Shown: one piece after another, positions 1 through 8,476 of the stretch
How the letters are laid out: each line of letters begins with the position of its first letter
How positions within the stretch are numbered: position 1 is the first letter of the stretch
Source of the DNA: CAYNFR01 sp964396595
Lineage (GTDB): Bacteria; Bacteroidota; Bacteroidia; Chitinophagales; Saprospiraceae
NCBI GenBank assembly: GCA_964396595.1
Contig: CAYNFR010000020.1
Span: forward strand, 1-64,000
DNA: 64,000 bases
Direction of reading: 5' to 3'
The notes under the pieces: generated by a model
What the model was told of the DNA's origin: nothing
Seen by the model: the letters and a program-made list of their open reading frames with translations, nothing else
Database searches by the model: none
Translations under genes and position numbers: made by a program

Positions 1-544
1 TGTAGTTCACTGTCAACTAGTGAATTGCTTTGTTAAGGGCAAAAAATCATCAACCGATATAAGAAATATAACCTGTTTCTTCCGCAGGACAAAAAGGAGA
101 GCTAACAAGATTCCTGAAACAGGGAATTGAGATTACGCAGATGACTCTATAGAACAATAGTCTTGAACTTGAAGAAAGGAGCGAGTTAAGCTGCCCTTTA
201 ACTGTGCATATCAGGTGGGTATATACTGCTCTGGGCGCTGCCCTGAGTTAGATTCGTGTTGCCTTTCAGGCTAATCAAAGTTTGAGACAAGTCTATTATC
301 TCAATTAAGATGTCCCGTGAGGGGCACAATATCGGTAAAAGTGTCTAATCCCCGAGAGATAATAGTACTGTTTGGCACGACATAAAAGAATCTTTTACTA
401 AGACATAAACTAATAAAACTTGCTCAATGCTCTCACCGGTGAGTATTTTGGTTGCTATCCCATTTGGTTTCAATGTGTTGACCATTGTGAGAGATGATTC
501 ACAAATGATCCTATTATGAATTAGGGTATGGTTAAATAACTGTC
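1..544. other. Gene-free region with decayed repeat
   Basis: No convincing coding frame is seen here. Positions about 69-343 hold copy A of a degenerate repeat that is colinear with positions 53031-53306 (listed separately). The rest, 344-544, shows no recognisable feature apart from the A-run that forms the tail of the terminator at 545-576. Confidence 0.6.
69..343 (+). repeat. Degenerate ~275-bp hairpin-bearing repeat, copy A
   Basis: Four blocks match copy B (53031-53306) in the same order and with similar spacing: about 69-110 (AAAAAGGAGAGCT), 169-202 (TTAAGCTGCCCTTTAA), 231-280 (CCCTGAGTTAGATT and CCTTTCAGGCT) and 307-343 (AAGATGTCCCGTGAGG, ATCGGTA). Small inverted repeats are visible: GGGC-GCT-GCCC at 233-243, GCCTTTCAGGC near 261-271 and TGTCCCGTGAGGGGCA near 310-325. 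Short blocks of this kind (CCTTTCAGGCT, ATGTCCCGT) resemble intergenic repeats I associate with other Bacteroidota genomes; that link is from memory. The two copies have diverged a lot, so the element is old. Confidence 0.6.
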
Positions 545-576
545 AAAAAAAGGGAAGCAATTACTCGCTTCCCTTT
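545..576 (-). terminator. Rho-independent terminator of the DUF4412-like gene
   Basis: The 10-bp arms AAAGGGAAGC (549-558) and GCTTCCCTTT (567-576) enclose an 8-nt loop. On the minus strand the stem is followed by seven T residues (545-551). It lies 24 nt after the stop codon of the gene at 600-1304. Confidence 0.85.
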
Positions 577-599
577 ATAATTTTTTAGTTTAGGTTTTA

Positions 600-1304
600 T
601 TAAAAACCAAATCCGGCACCCATACCTCCTGTCATTTTTGTAAATTCTTCTAATGACATTTTAGTGTAGCCAGAAGTATTGATCTCAAATACCTTCGCGT
701 CCACTTTATTGTCAACTGACTTAGCGGTAAAGGTCATTGTCATTCCATTGGTATTGATGGAGTATTCAAGAGGAAAACCTTCTAGTTTTTTCATATCAAT
801 ATTCTGCATAACATTTGCAGAAGTCTTGATTTCCTTTGTCACATAGGCAGTTATACTTATATTATCTCCCTCTTTAGGCTTCAAAGCTATTTTATGGCAG
901 TTAAATCCAGCAATAGTCTTAGTGTCCGTAGGGAAAGACTCTATATCAAAATCTGGTTGAGATTCTCCCGCCTCTGCCTTAGCTCTATCCTGCTCTGCCT
1001 TAGTAATCGGTATGTGCATTTTTTGCCCCATCATATTCATAAGCATATCGGAAGAACCGTCAGGATGAGATAAAACTTTCATGTCGATCATACCACCCAT
1101 CATATTCATCGACATAAGACTTTTTTCCCCTTGGAAGTAGATGGTAGATGTCGTGCCTTTCATCATTTCTGCCATTTGCGCGATCTGTGGATCACTTGAA
1201 GATACTTCTGACATTTCCATTACCACCTTTCCTTCTGAGATCTGGGCATTGACGGAGACAACTCCGATCAATAGTATTACAGTGAATCCAATTAATTTTT
1301 TCAT
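600..1304 (-). CDS. Secreted DUF4412/GLPGLI-like protein
   Basis: A 234-residue protein with a clear signal peptide (MKKLIGFTVILLIGVVSVNA, cleavage before QIS), so it is periplasmic or outer-membrane associated. The mature part starts with a beta-strand segment (EGKVVMEMSEV), is unusually rich in methionine (MMKGTTS, MSMNMMGGM, MLMNMMGQKM), and ends with MTGGMGAGFGF. This layout resembles the DUF4412 and GLPGLI families of Bacteroidota, whose function is unknown. It is the last gene before a strong terminator; the TPR gene upstream on the same strand is 100 nt away, so the two may be co-transcribed. The Met-rich surface might bind metal (for example copper), but this is speculation. Confidence 0.7.
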   Translation of the reverse strand: MKKLIGFTVILLIGVVSVNAQISEGKVVMEMSEVSSSDPQIAQMAEMMKGTTSTIYFQGEKSLMSMNMMGGMIDMKVLSHPDGSSDMLMNMMGQKMHIPITKAEQDRAKAEAGESQPDFDIESFPTDTKTIAGFNCHKIALKPKEGDNISITAYVTKEIKTSANVMQNIDMKKLEGFPLEYSINTNGMTMTFTAKSVDNKVDAKVFEINTSGYTKMSLEEFTKMTGGMGAGFGF

Positions 1305-1404
1305 TTATTAATTTTTTAATTTTAATTTATAACTTAAAACAAGATTAAGTAGTTCGTCGCTCGCTTAGTTATTCGACTAACGACATCGTAAATAGCTTAA
1401 ACAA

Positions 1405-2691
1405 TCAATTATCAAGGTCTTCGAGTCTAACTTTATATTCGTTGGACTTTTCAATCATGTCCTTTCTTACATAGATCTCTCTTAACGCGATCAATGCATT
1501 TCTGTCTTTCGGGTTAATAGAATCAGCTTTTAAGAAATAAGGTAGTGCTTGATCAAAGTAGTCATCCATTTCCTTTTTTAAGGCATCGTATTTCTTGTTT
1601 CCGGCGGCAGAGAAATCGTTGGCGGCTTCATTGAGTGGTTTAGTGATAGCTGCAGCTTTGTTGTAATAAAGTGCACCGATACTATAATTGATATCCGAAT
1701 TATTTGGATCATTACTCAACGCTCTTTCATAATAAACAAGTGCATTGGTAAAGTATTCGACAGCCTCATCCATATTACCACTTTCAACAGCTGCTATTTG
1801 TAACTGATCATAGACCTGACCAAGCGTAAGAATGATTGAATTGTTGTCAGGCTCTGCCGCCAGTGCTAGTTCCAGCCTTTCGGTCATTTCTGATAATTTA
1901 CCTTTTGACAGGTAATAGTTTATTTCCGAGAAAAGTAAGCCTGTTTCTTCTGGAAAGTTAGCTCTGCCTGCTTGAAGATATTCCAAGGCCTCAGACTCCT
2001 TGCCCAGCTTATTTAGTGCTTCGAAGAGAATTTGGTAAAGCGGGCCTTCTTCTTTACCTTCTTTCTGGGCTTCTTTAAGCTTATCCGCACTATCTGCATA
2101 GTTCTCAGCGTAAAAAGCAGTTAATCCGGCAAAATAATATTTGTCCGCCAATAAACCTTCTCCATCAAGTCTGCTCGATTCACCTTGTGATTGAAGCAGT
2201 TTATATGCATCTATCTCAGCGGCAAAGTATCGATAAGCACCCTGATAATCTTCAGCTGAATAAAGGTGAATGCCCATCGAACTGATATTCTCTTCAACAC
2301 CCTTGAGTGCCTTAGTAATGGCCTTAGCATTCTTCTTATCATCATATGATAGGGCTTTTTCAAAAGCTTTTAACGCATCTATACCTGCGTCACTATGAGA
2401 AAATTCAAAATCAGGATCTAGCATACGAGCTTTCAACTGTCCATCAAGCAATGTTGCATAAAACTCTCCTTTTGTGATCCAAGCCTTAGGGTCAGCGCTA
2501 ACTACAGGATCGTTAAATGCGGATACAATCTGTTTAATCGCATCCGTTAATGCCGCCCCATTAGCGACAGGACTGCTCGAATACTTAGAGATATTTTTAG
2601 AAGCTTCTTTGAGGTCTTTTTTGCCGTCTTGAGCGATTGCGGGAGAGACAAAAAGAGCTAATGCAAAAAAAGAAAAGATGATTTTTTTCAT
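1405..2691 (-). CDS. Secreted tetratricopeptide-repeat protein
   Basis: A 428-residue protein with a signal peptide (MKKIIFSFFALALFVSPAIA) and an otherwise helical body of TPR units. Recognisable repeats include the segments around YYFAGLTAFYAENYADSADK, EALNKLGKESEALEYLQAGR, YEKALSNDP-like YYERALSNDPNNSDINYSIG and PYFLKADSINPKDRNALIAL. TPR arrays of this sort are protein-protein scaffolds; in Bacteroidota such periplasmic proteins often sit in envelope complexes. No catalytic domain is visible. It lies between gyrA (upstream, 120 nt away) and the DUF4412-like gene on the same strand. The partner is unknown. Confidence 0.8.
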   Translation of the reverse strand: MKKIIFSFFALALFVSPAIAQDGKKDLKEASKNISKYSSSPVANGAALTDAIKQIVSAFNDPVVSADPKAWITKGEFYATLLDGQLKARMLDPDFEFSHSDAGIDALKAFEKALSYDDKKNAKAITKALKGVEENISSMGIHLYSAEDYQGAYRYFAAEIDAYKLLQSQGESSRLDGEGLLADKYYFAGLTAFYAENYADSADKLKEAQKEGKEEGPLYQILFEALNKLGKESEALEYLQAGRANFPEETGLLFSEINYYLSKGKLSEMTERLELALAAEPDNNSIILTLGQVYDQLQIAAVESGNMDEAVEYFTNALVYYERALSNDPNNSDINYSIGALYYNKAAAITKPLNEAANDFSAAGNKKYDALKKEMDDYFDQALPYFLKADSINPKDRNALIALREIYVRKDMIEKSNEYKVRLEDLDN

Positions 2692-2811
2692 TTCTATAGT
2701 TCTGTTAAGTTAATCAATTATCGTTACGACGTGAATTGCTTGTGCAATTATCTTAAAATAAACTTAAAGATAAAAGTATAAACGTTAAGGAATTCTAGGA
2801 TAATACTAGAT

Positions 2812-5277
2812 TTATTCCTCCTCGTCATTTGCTCTAGCGTTAACAATAACCTCGAGATCTGCTATAGCGTCTTTATCATCTAGATTAATCACCCTCACAC
2901 CTTGGGTCGCACGACCCATGATGCGGAAGTTATCGGCTGCCATTCTGATCATAATGCCATTTTTAGTGGTGATTAAGATTTCATCATCATTAGTGATGGA
3001 TTTGATAGCGATGAGTTTTCCCGTCTTGTCTGTCAGGTTAAGTGTCTTCACTCCTTTACCACCTCGATTGATGATGCGATAATCGTCAATCGCAGAACGC
3101 TTACCATATCCTTTTTCTGATACGACAAAGATTGTCGAATCTGTATCATCGGGTTCGACACAGACTAGTCCGATTACTTCATCATCCTCTGAGTCAAGAG
3201 TCATACCTTTTACTCCGGCTGCAGATCTTCCCATTTCCCTCACCTTAGATTCGTTAAATCTGATTGCCCGCCCTTCGAGATTGGCAATAAAGATTTCGCT
3301 TCTTCCTGAGGTCAATTTGGCTTCGAGCAGTTTATCACCTTCATTGATTGTGATCGCGTTAATACCATTGGCTCTGGGTCTAGAGAATGCCTCGAGAAGT
3401 GTTTTCTTCACAATACCTTTCTTGGTACAGAACATGATAAAGTGATTATCAAGGAACTCCTTGTCCGTCAGGTCTTTTACCAATATGTAGGCTTTGACAT
3501 TATCTTCCTTGGGCAGGGAAATGATGTTTTGTATAACTCTGCCAGCTGAAGTTTTGGATGCCTCAGGGATCTCATACACACGTAACCAAAAGCATCTTCC
3601 TTGCTCAGTAAATAGAAGAAGGTAATTATGTGTATCTGCTACAAACAGATGCTCTACTGCATCTTCGTTTCTAGTACGACTTCCTTTAGAACCTTTACCA
3701 CCGCGAGATTGTGCTCTGAATTCATCCGCTTTTGTGCGCTTGATATAACCTAGATTCGATATGGTGATCACTACCCTTTCATTGGGGATCATGTCTTCGA
3801 TTGATATCTCTCCGTCGGCATGGGTGATCTCAGTTCTGCGCTTGTCTCCATAAGTTTCGATGATTTCGACCATTTCCTCTTTGAGAATGCTACGCTGTCT
3901 CTCAGGTCTAGCCAAGATGTCTTTTAGATCTTCGATAGTGATCATTAACTCCTTAAACTCATCCTGGATTTTATCTCTTTCAAGCCCAGTGAGTCGCATT
4001 AACCGCATTTCCAGAATGGCTTTGGCCTGTATTTCAGAAAGGCTAAATCTAGACATGAGACCCTCTTTTGCCTCTTCGGGTGTCTTACTGGCTCTTATTA
4101 GATTAATCACTTCATCGAGATTATCGAGCGCGATGAGCAAACCTTCTAGAATGTGGGCTCTTTCTTCTGCTTTGCGCAGATCATACGCCGTGCGCTTCTG
4201 TATTACCTCTATGCGGAACTTGATAAACTCCTCGATCATTCGCTTGAGATTGAGCATCTGTGGTCGACCATTCACCAACACTACATTGTTGACCCCATAA
4301 GATGTCTGAAGAGGAGTAAATTTATATAATTGGCTCACCACTACCCTAGCGATAGCATCATGACGAAGGTCTAATTGTATCCTTATACCCGACTTATCTG
4401 ATAAGTTTCTGATATTCGTGATGCCCGGAATCTTGCCACTCTCGACGGCTTCTTTGATCTTAATTTCGAGAAACTGCTGGTTGACTTGGTAAGGGATCTC
4501 CGTAATAACGATGATATCTCTTCCTCCGGACTCTTGAATTTCTACTTTGCCACGAAGTACGATTCTCCCGCGTCCTGTCTCGAACGCTTCCTTTATGCCG
4601 TCAAGACCATAGATGATTCCTCCTGTCGGAAAATCTGGACCATTGATATATTTCATTAACCCGTCAATATCTATTTCAGGGTCATCTATAGTCGCTGTGA
4701 TAGCTTTACAGACTTCAGTCAGATTATGCGGTAGCATATTCGTTGCCATACCCACTGCGATACCATTGGCACCGTTTACGAGCAGATTCGGAAACCTAGA
4801 TGGCAGAACAGTCGGCTCTTCTAGAGAGTCATCAAAATTGAATTGATAATCTACGGTATCTTTCTTTATATCACCAAGAAGTTCCTCGCTCAATTTAGCC
4901 AAGCGAGCTTCCGTATATCGCATAGCCGCAGGGCCATCTCCTTCTATGGAACCGAAGTTACCTTGTTTATCTACCAATGGGTAACGCATATTCCATTCTT
5001 GTGCCATCCTCACCATGGCATCATAAACAGATCCATCTCCATGCGGGTGATACTTACCAAGCACCTCACCTACAACTCTAGCTGATTTCTTATGTGGCTT
5101 AGAGATGCTAAGACCCAGCTCATGCATTGCATACAATATACGGCGGTGCACCGGTTTTAGTCCATCACGCACATCAGGCAGTGCACGGGATACTATGACA
5201 GACATCGAATAATCGATGTACGCCGATTTCATTTCATCCTCTATTTTAATAGGAATAATTCTGGAATTATTGGACAT
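2812..5277 (-). CDS. gyrA: DNA gyrase subunit A
   Basis: An 821-residue cytoplasmic type IIA topoisomerase subunit that cuts and rejoins DNA during negative supercoiling, working with GyrB. The N-terminus (SAYIDYSMSVIVSRALPDVRDGLKP) is diagnostic, the catalytic tyrosine is Y121 in AAMRYTEARL, and a GyrA-box (QSRGGKG, about residue 520) separates it from ParC. The quinolone-determining region reads HPHGDGSVYD: the residue equivalent to E. coli Ser83 is Gly82, while the Asp87 equivalent (D86) is kept. The C-terminal beta-pinwheel repeats follow, with an acidic tail (ANDEEE). It is divergent from ubiE, with a 153-nt promoter region. gyrB is not in the window. Confidence 0.97.
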   Translation of the reverse strand: MSNNSRIIPIKIEDEMKSAYIDYSMSVIVSRALPDVRDGLKPVHRRILYAMHELGLSISKPHKKSARVVGEVLGKYHPHGDGSVYDAMVRMAQEWNMRYPLVDKQGNFGSIEGDGPAAMRYTEARLAKLSEELLGDIKKDTVDYQFNFDDSLEEPTVLPSRFPNLLVNGANGIAVGMATNMLPHNLTEVCKAITATIDDPEIDIDGLMKYINGPDFPTGGIIYGLDGIKEAFETGRGRIVLRGKVEIQESGGRDIIVITEIPYQVNQQFLEIKIKEAVESGKIPGITNIRNLSDKSGIRIQLDLRHDAIARVVVSQLYKFTPLQTSYGVNNVVLVNGRPQMLNLKRMIEEFIKFRIEVIQKRTAYDLRKAEERAHILEGLLIALDNLDEVINLIRASKTPEEAKEGLMSRFSLSEIQAKAILEMRLMRLTGLERDKIQDEFKELMITIEDLKDILARPERQRSILKEEMVEIIETYGDKRRTEITHADGEISIEDMIPNERVVITISNLGYIKRTKADEFRAQSRGGKGSKGSRTRNEDAVEHLFVADTHNYLLLFTEQGRCFWLRVYEIPEASKTSAGRVIQNIISLPKEDNVKAYILVKDLTDKEFLDNHFIMFCTKKGIVKKTLLEAFSRPRANGINAITINEGDKLLEAKLTSGRSEIFIANLEGRAIRFNESKVREMGRSAAGVKGMTLDSEDDEVIGLVCVEPDDTDSTIFVVSEKGYGKRSAIDDYRIINRGGKGVKTLNLTDKTGKLIAIKSITNDDEILITTKNGIMIRMAADNFRIMGRATQGVRVINLDDKDAIADLEVIVNARANDEEE

Positions 5278-5359
5278 AATTTAAGGTAATGGTAAACTAA
5301 CTGTTCGGAATTTTCTTAGTAATCGAGTCAATATTGATGAACTCTGTAATAATTTGCGA

Positions 5360-5367
5360 CAAAGGTA
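5360..5367 (-). promoter_or_regulatory. Putative -7 element for gyrA
   Basis: On the minus strand this reads TACCTTTG, a full match to the Bacteroidota -7 consensus TAnnTTTG, about 83 nt upstream of the gyrA ATG. No good -33 TTG was found at the expected spacing. Confidence 0.4.
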
Positions 5368-5433
5368 AGATAAGTTAGTAATATTGACGTTAAGGAGCTA
5401 TTATTTATACACTTACATATTATTTAATTTTTG

Positions 5434-6165
5434 ATGAATTCAGAAATAAAGCCTTACAATACGAACGCCGGCAAAAAGGCCGAAGTACAGATAATGTTTG
5501 ACAATGTGGCGAGCAATTATGATTTTTTAAACAGATTACTATCCTTGGGGATTGACAGAGGCTGGCGCAAAACCTTGATAAAAAAAATGAAGGAAACTCG
5601 TCCGTATCTCATACTCGATATGGCTACTGGCACTGCGGATTTGGCCATTATGACTGCTCAACGAATTCCTGCCAGCAAAGTTATAGGTGTGGATTTGTCC
5701 AAAAACATGATTGACGTAGGCTACTCAAAAATTGTCAAAGCCGGTGTACATAAGCGTGTAAAGCTACAACTAGGTGACAGCGAAAACATTGACTTCCCGA
5801 ACGGGCACTTTGATGCTGCGATGGTCGCATTTGGGGTGCGAAATTTTGAAAACCTGGATAAAGGCTTGGCAGAGCTCTATCGCGTTGTCAAGAAAGATGC
5901 CGCCCTTTACGTCCTAGAATTTTCGCGACCAACAATATTTCCGGTCAAACAAGTGTTTAACATTTATTTTAAATGGGTTGTTCCGACGCTAGGGCGAATA
6001 TTTAGTAAAGACAAGAGAGCATACACCTATCTCTATGATTCAGTGCAGGCTTTCCCTGATTACGACAATTTTACCGCGCGTATGGAGCGAGCAGGATTTA
6101 CAAACACCTCATGGAAAGCCTTAAGTTTCGGTATTTGTTGCTTGTACATTGGCGTCAAGCCATAG
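5434..6165 (+). CDS. ubiE: Demethylmenaquinone methyltransferase
   Basis: A 243-residue SAM-dependent methyltransferase (also called menG) that makes menaquinone from demethylmenaquinone, the last step of respiratory quinone synthesis. The UbiE signatures are present: VASNYDFLNRLLSLGIDRGW at the N-terminus, SAM motif I ILDMATGTADLAI, and FGVRNFENLDKGL. The start is taken at ATG 5434; a TTG three bases before it is less likely. Its 3' end overlaps porT by 55 nt in another frame, so the two are probably translationally coupled. The ubiE-porT order is characteristic of Bacteroidota. Confidence 0.95.
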   Translation: MNSEIKPYNTNAGKKAEVQIMFDNVASNYDFLNRLLSLGIDRGWRKTLIKKMKETRPYLILDMATGTADLAIMTAQRIPASKVIGVDLSKNMIDVGYSKIVKAGVHKRVKLQLGDSENIDFPNGHFDAAMVAFGVRNFENLDKGLAELYRVVKKDAALYVLEFSRPTIFPVKQVFNIYFKWVVPTLGRIFSKDKRAYTYLYDSVQAFPDYDNFTARMERAGFTNTSWKALSFGICCLYIGVKP

Positions 6166-6833
6166 TTCTTTTATGCTTCAGTCTATTCTGGATACCAATC
6201 TTGATAGGTCAGGGTGGCAAGAATACCAATTACATGCAGTACCGCAATAAGGATTATTATTTTGGCATATCACTCGGTTTTAATGCTTCAAAACATCAGG
6301 TATTCCAGTCGAAGAGATTTATAGGAAACCCACAAATCTTATTAGCCCGTGGTGCTGCTGAAGGTGGATTTAATGTTCATGGCATAGCCAATTATAAAAT
6401 CGGCGAATACTTTGATGTGCGCTCATTGCCGGGCTTTACCTTCTCTACCAGACATCTTGACTTCAATGACAATCGGCGTATTTCGATTGAGTCCATATTT
6501 GTGGATCTACCCTTTCAGGTAAGATATAAATCTGCACCTTACAAGGACAAACGAGCTTATGTATTGGCTGGGATAAACTATGCCTATGACGTCCAAAGCA
6601 ACTCTAAAACACGTGAAGCAAACGAGTTCATTAAGATATCACCCCATGATTTTCAGCTGGAGGCGGGATTCGGTATTCAGCTTTTTTTCCCTTATTTTAT
6701 ATTATCTCCAGAGATCAAGTTCAGCCAAGGCATCAACAACATCCTATTGTTCAATGACCAATTGCTTGAATCCACAGTGATCGAAAAACTGTTGAGCAGA
6801 GTTTTGACCATCAGCTTCCACTTCGAAGGCTAG
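6111..6833 (+). CDS. porT: Type IX secretion / gliding protein PorT
   Basis: A 240-residue outer-membrane beta-barrel protein of the PorT/SprT family, needed for type IX secretion in Porphyromonas and Flavobacterium. Family segments are YYFGISLGFN, VRSLPGFTFSTRHLDF, SIESIFVDLPFQVRYKS, AYVLAGINYAYDVQSN, ISPHDFQLEAGFG, FPYFILSPEIKFSQG and the terminal strand LTISFHFEG. The N-terminus has a hydrophobic export signal (AIVLLCFSLFWIPILIGQ) inside the part that overlaps ubiE; the next in-frame ATG (6222) would remove it, so the overlapping start at ATG 6111, or a nearby TTG, must be used. Its presence says the organism has T9SS, although no other unequivocal por gene is close. Confidence 0.88.
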   Translation: MESLKFRYLLLVHWRQAIVLLCFSLFWIPILIGQGGKNTNYMQYRNKDYYFGISLGFNASKHQVFQSKRFIGNPQILLARGAAEGGFNVHGIANYKIGEYFDVRSLPGFTFSTRHLDFNDNRRISIESIFVDLPFQVRYKSAPYKDKRAYVLAGINYAYDVQSNSKTREANEFIKISPHDFQLEAGFGIQLFFPYFILSPEIKFSQGINNILLFNDQLLESTVIEKLLSRVLTISFHFEG

Positions 6834-7017
6834 CGTGATTTCAAGCCTACACCTATATTTAATCCGGAGTATCTTTTGATGTCTCTCTGCGTCTAAAAAA
6901 GACTTACGTAGTTACGTTTCGCATAGGCTCAGCAACGAGGCATTCTGTCTTACATGCGCCTTGATTTACTTCGAAGACTATTATCGACTTACCCATTATT
7001 CAGGCATCAGCATGACA

Positions 7018-7620
7018 CTAGTCGCCACCTTTATGATATACCTCTGACACGTGTAGAATAAACTCAAGAAGATCGTCTAGGCCTTGACGCTTTTCGCTAG
7101 AGGTAACAAAAACATTGGGCATGTCGTCCAGAAATTCCCTTATCTGCGAAGTAAAGGATTCTACCCTTGATATTAATTCAGGAGACTTTTGTTTGTCAGC
7201 CTTTGTGAACACGATGCTGAATGGGATCGCCTTTTCCGCCATCCATTTTACACGCTCTATATCAATAGACTGGGTAGGTATTCGGGAGTCAATCAAAATA
7301 AAAGCCGTAGCGAGATTAGGTCGGAGGGTCAGATATTTGTCGATCATGACACCCCAACTCTGTCGATTGGTCTTGGAAGTACGCGCATATCCATAACCTG
7401 GTAGATCTGCGAGAATCCATTTATTATCAATGTCAAAGAGGTTGATCAATTGCGTCTTTCCCGGCGTAGATGAAGTTCTAGCGAGATTTTTTCTGTTGAC
7501 TAAGGCATTGATTAGGGAAGATTTACCCACATTGGAGCGCCCGACAAATGCGAATTCAGCATTATTAAGAACAGGAGCCATTTCTGCTCGGGGATAACTT
7601 CCAAGAAAATTTATGATCAT
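7018..7620 (-). CDS. engB: Ribosome biogenesis GTPase EngB (YihA/YsxC)
   Basis: A 200-residue TrmE-Era-EngA-like GTPase that acts in late assembly of the large ribosomal subunit. G1 is GRSNVGKSSL (residues 27-36), G2 lies in SSTPGKTQLIN, G3 is DLPGYG and G4 is TKAD; the SSEKRQGLDDLLEFI segment carries G5. The length is normal for the family. It is convergent with porT across a 184-nt gap that shows no terminator; ubiE, porT and engB are often neighbours in Bacteroidota. Confidence 0.95.
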   Translation of the reverse strand: MIINFLGSYPRAEMAPVLNNAEFAFVGRSNVGKSSLINALVNRKNLARTSSTPGKTQLINLFDIDNKWILADLPGYGYARTSKTNRQSWGVMIDKYLTLRPNLATAFILIDSRIPTQSIDIERVKWMAEKAIPFSIVFTKADKQKSPELISRVESFTSQIREFLDDMPNVFVTSSEKRQGLDDLLEFILHVSEVYHKGGD

Positions 7621-7665
7621 TGGAGATAATTGTGGTATGCTATTTGGTTAGGGGATAACATAGCA

Positions 7666-7673
7666 CAAAAATA
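7666..7673 (-). promoter_or_regulatory. Putative -7 element for engB
   Basis: The minus strand reads TATTTTTG, matching TAnnTTTG, 46 nt upstream of the engB ATG. No -33 element was identified. Confidence 0.35.
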
Positions 7674-7710
7674 GTGTTTTACACTAAGCACTACTACTGT
7701 TAAAACCTTT

Positions 7711-7747
7711 GAGAAGGGCTCTACAATTTAGAGCCCTTCTTCTTTTT
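7711..7747 (+). terminator. Strong terminator-like hairpin with no gene before it
   Basis: The 10-bp arms AGAAGGGCTC and GAGCCCTTCT (about 7712-7721 and 7731-7740) are followed on the plus strand by TCTTTTTT. No plus-strand gene lies between it and porT, 880 nt upstream, so it either shields the downstream regulator gene from antisense transcription of engB or ends an unseen small RNA. Confidence 0.7.
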
Positions 7748-7767
7748 TGCCATACGTCTGAACTATA

Positions 7768-7801
7768 TTGACCGTCTGCTCTTTTAGAAAATGTAATTTT
7801 G
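7768..7801 (+). promoter_or_regulatory. Putative promoter of the LuxR-type regulator
   Basis: TTG at 7768-7770 and TAATTTTG at 7794-7801 match the -33 and -7 boxes, although the 23-nt spacing is slightly long. The -7 box overlaps the TTG codon at 7799, so translation most likely begins at ATG 7826. Confidence 0.45.
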
Positions 7802-7825
7802 CTTGTCAAACTTGGCGATGCTGTG

Positions 7826-8467
7826 ATGATAAAAGCTACTGTTTTGGTCTGCGAGACTAATTATTTGTGTAAGGAAGGTTTGAAAGCCATCATTAACAGA
7901 AGTCCATTTTATAGCGTCACGGGAGAAGCTAGTAGCTATCTCGAGCTGGATCATAAACTCAAGCTTAACAAGTTTGATATTGTCACATTAGACTTCCAAC
8001 ATGAAGGAGAATTTGATGTAGAATCTATTTCGTTGATACAAGAAAGGTTGCCGGCGGCGGTAATATTAATCATATCTCAAGAGCTGGATAAGCACTATAT
8101 TTTTGAGGTATTGGGTCGAGGCATTGATCACTACATTACTAAATCATGCCGAGAAGACGAGATTATACATGCATTGGACAGTTGTCGAAAAAATCAAAAG
8201 TATTATTGTCCGGCGATATTGGATATCATTATAAACAAGACATTTGGCGATAACAAAGAAGTTGATAGCGAGCTTAGCGGGCGCGAAAAAGAAATTGTAG
8301 TGCTTATCGCTCAAGGCAAAATGGCCAAAGAAATCTCCCATGACTTAAACATCAGTATACATACTATATACACCCATCGAAAAAATATTATGAAGAAACT
8401 GAAGATTAGCTCACCTGTAGAGTTGATCACTTATGCGATTAACAATAAATTGGTTACGCTGACATAG
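7826..8467 (+). CDS. LuxR/NarL-family response regulator with degenerate receiver
   Basis: A 213-residue two-domain regulator. The N-terminal receiver-like domain keeps a likely phosphoacceptor Asp56 (FDIVTLDFQ), a Ser at about 84 and the conserved Lys106 (YITK), but the usual acidic pair near residue 10 (DD) is replaced by Cys-Glu (LVCETNY). The C-terminal HTH (residues about 149-205: LSGREKEIVVLIAQGKMAKEI, IYTHRKNIMKKL) is a standard GerE/LuxR DNA-binding domain. No histidine kinase is adjacent, so it is an orphan regulator; targets are unknown. ATG 7826 is chosen because an upstream TTG in frame overlaps the -7 promoter box. Confidence 0.88.
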   Translation: MIKATVLVCETNYLCKEGLKAIINRSPFYSVTGEASSYLELDHKLKLNKFDIVTLDFQHEGEFDVESISLIQERLPAAVILIISQELDKHYIFEVLGRGIDHYITKSCREDEIIHALDSCRKNQKYYCPAILDIIINKTFGDNKEVDSELSGREKEIVVLIAQGKMAKEISHDLNISIHTIYTHRKNIMKKLKISSPVELITYAINNKLVTLT

Positions 8468-8476
8468 CCACATATT

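Noticed and set aside
2735..2750. Hairpin AATTGC-TTGT-GCAATT after gyrA as terminator
   Set aside because: The stem is short and AT-rich and no T-run follows on the minus strand.
3860..4300. Plus-strand open frame of 146 codons within gyrA
   Set aside because: Antisense to the strongly conserved gyrA; sequence is low-complexity Ser/Leu/Arg as expected for a shadow frame.
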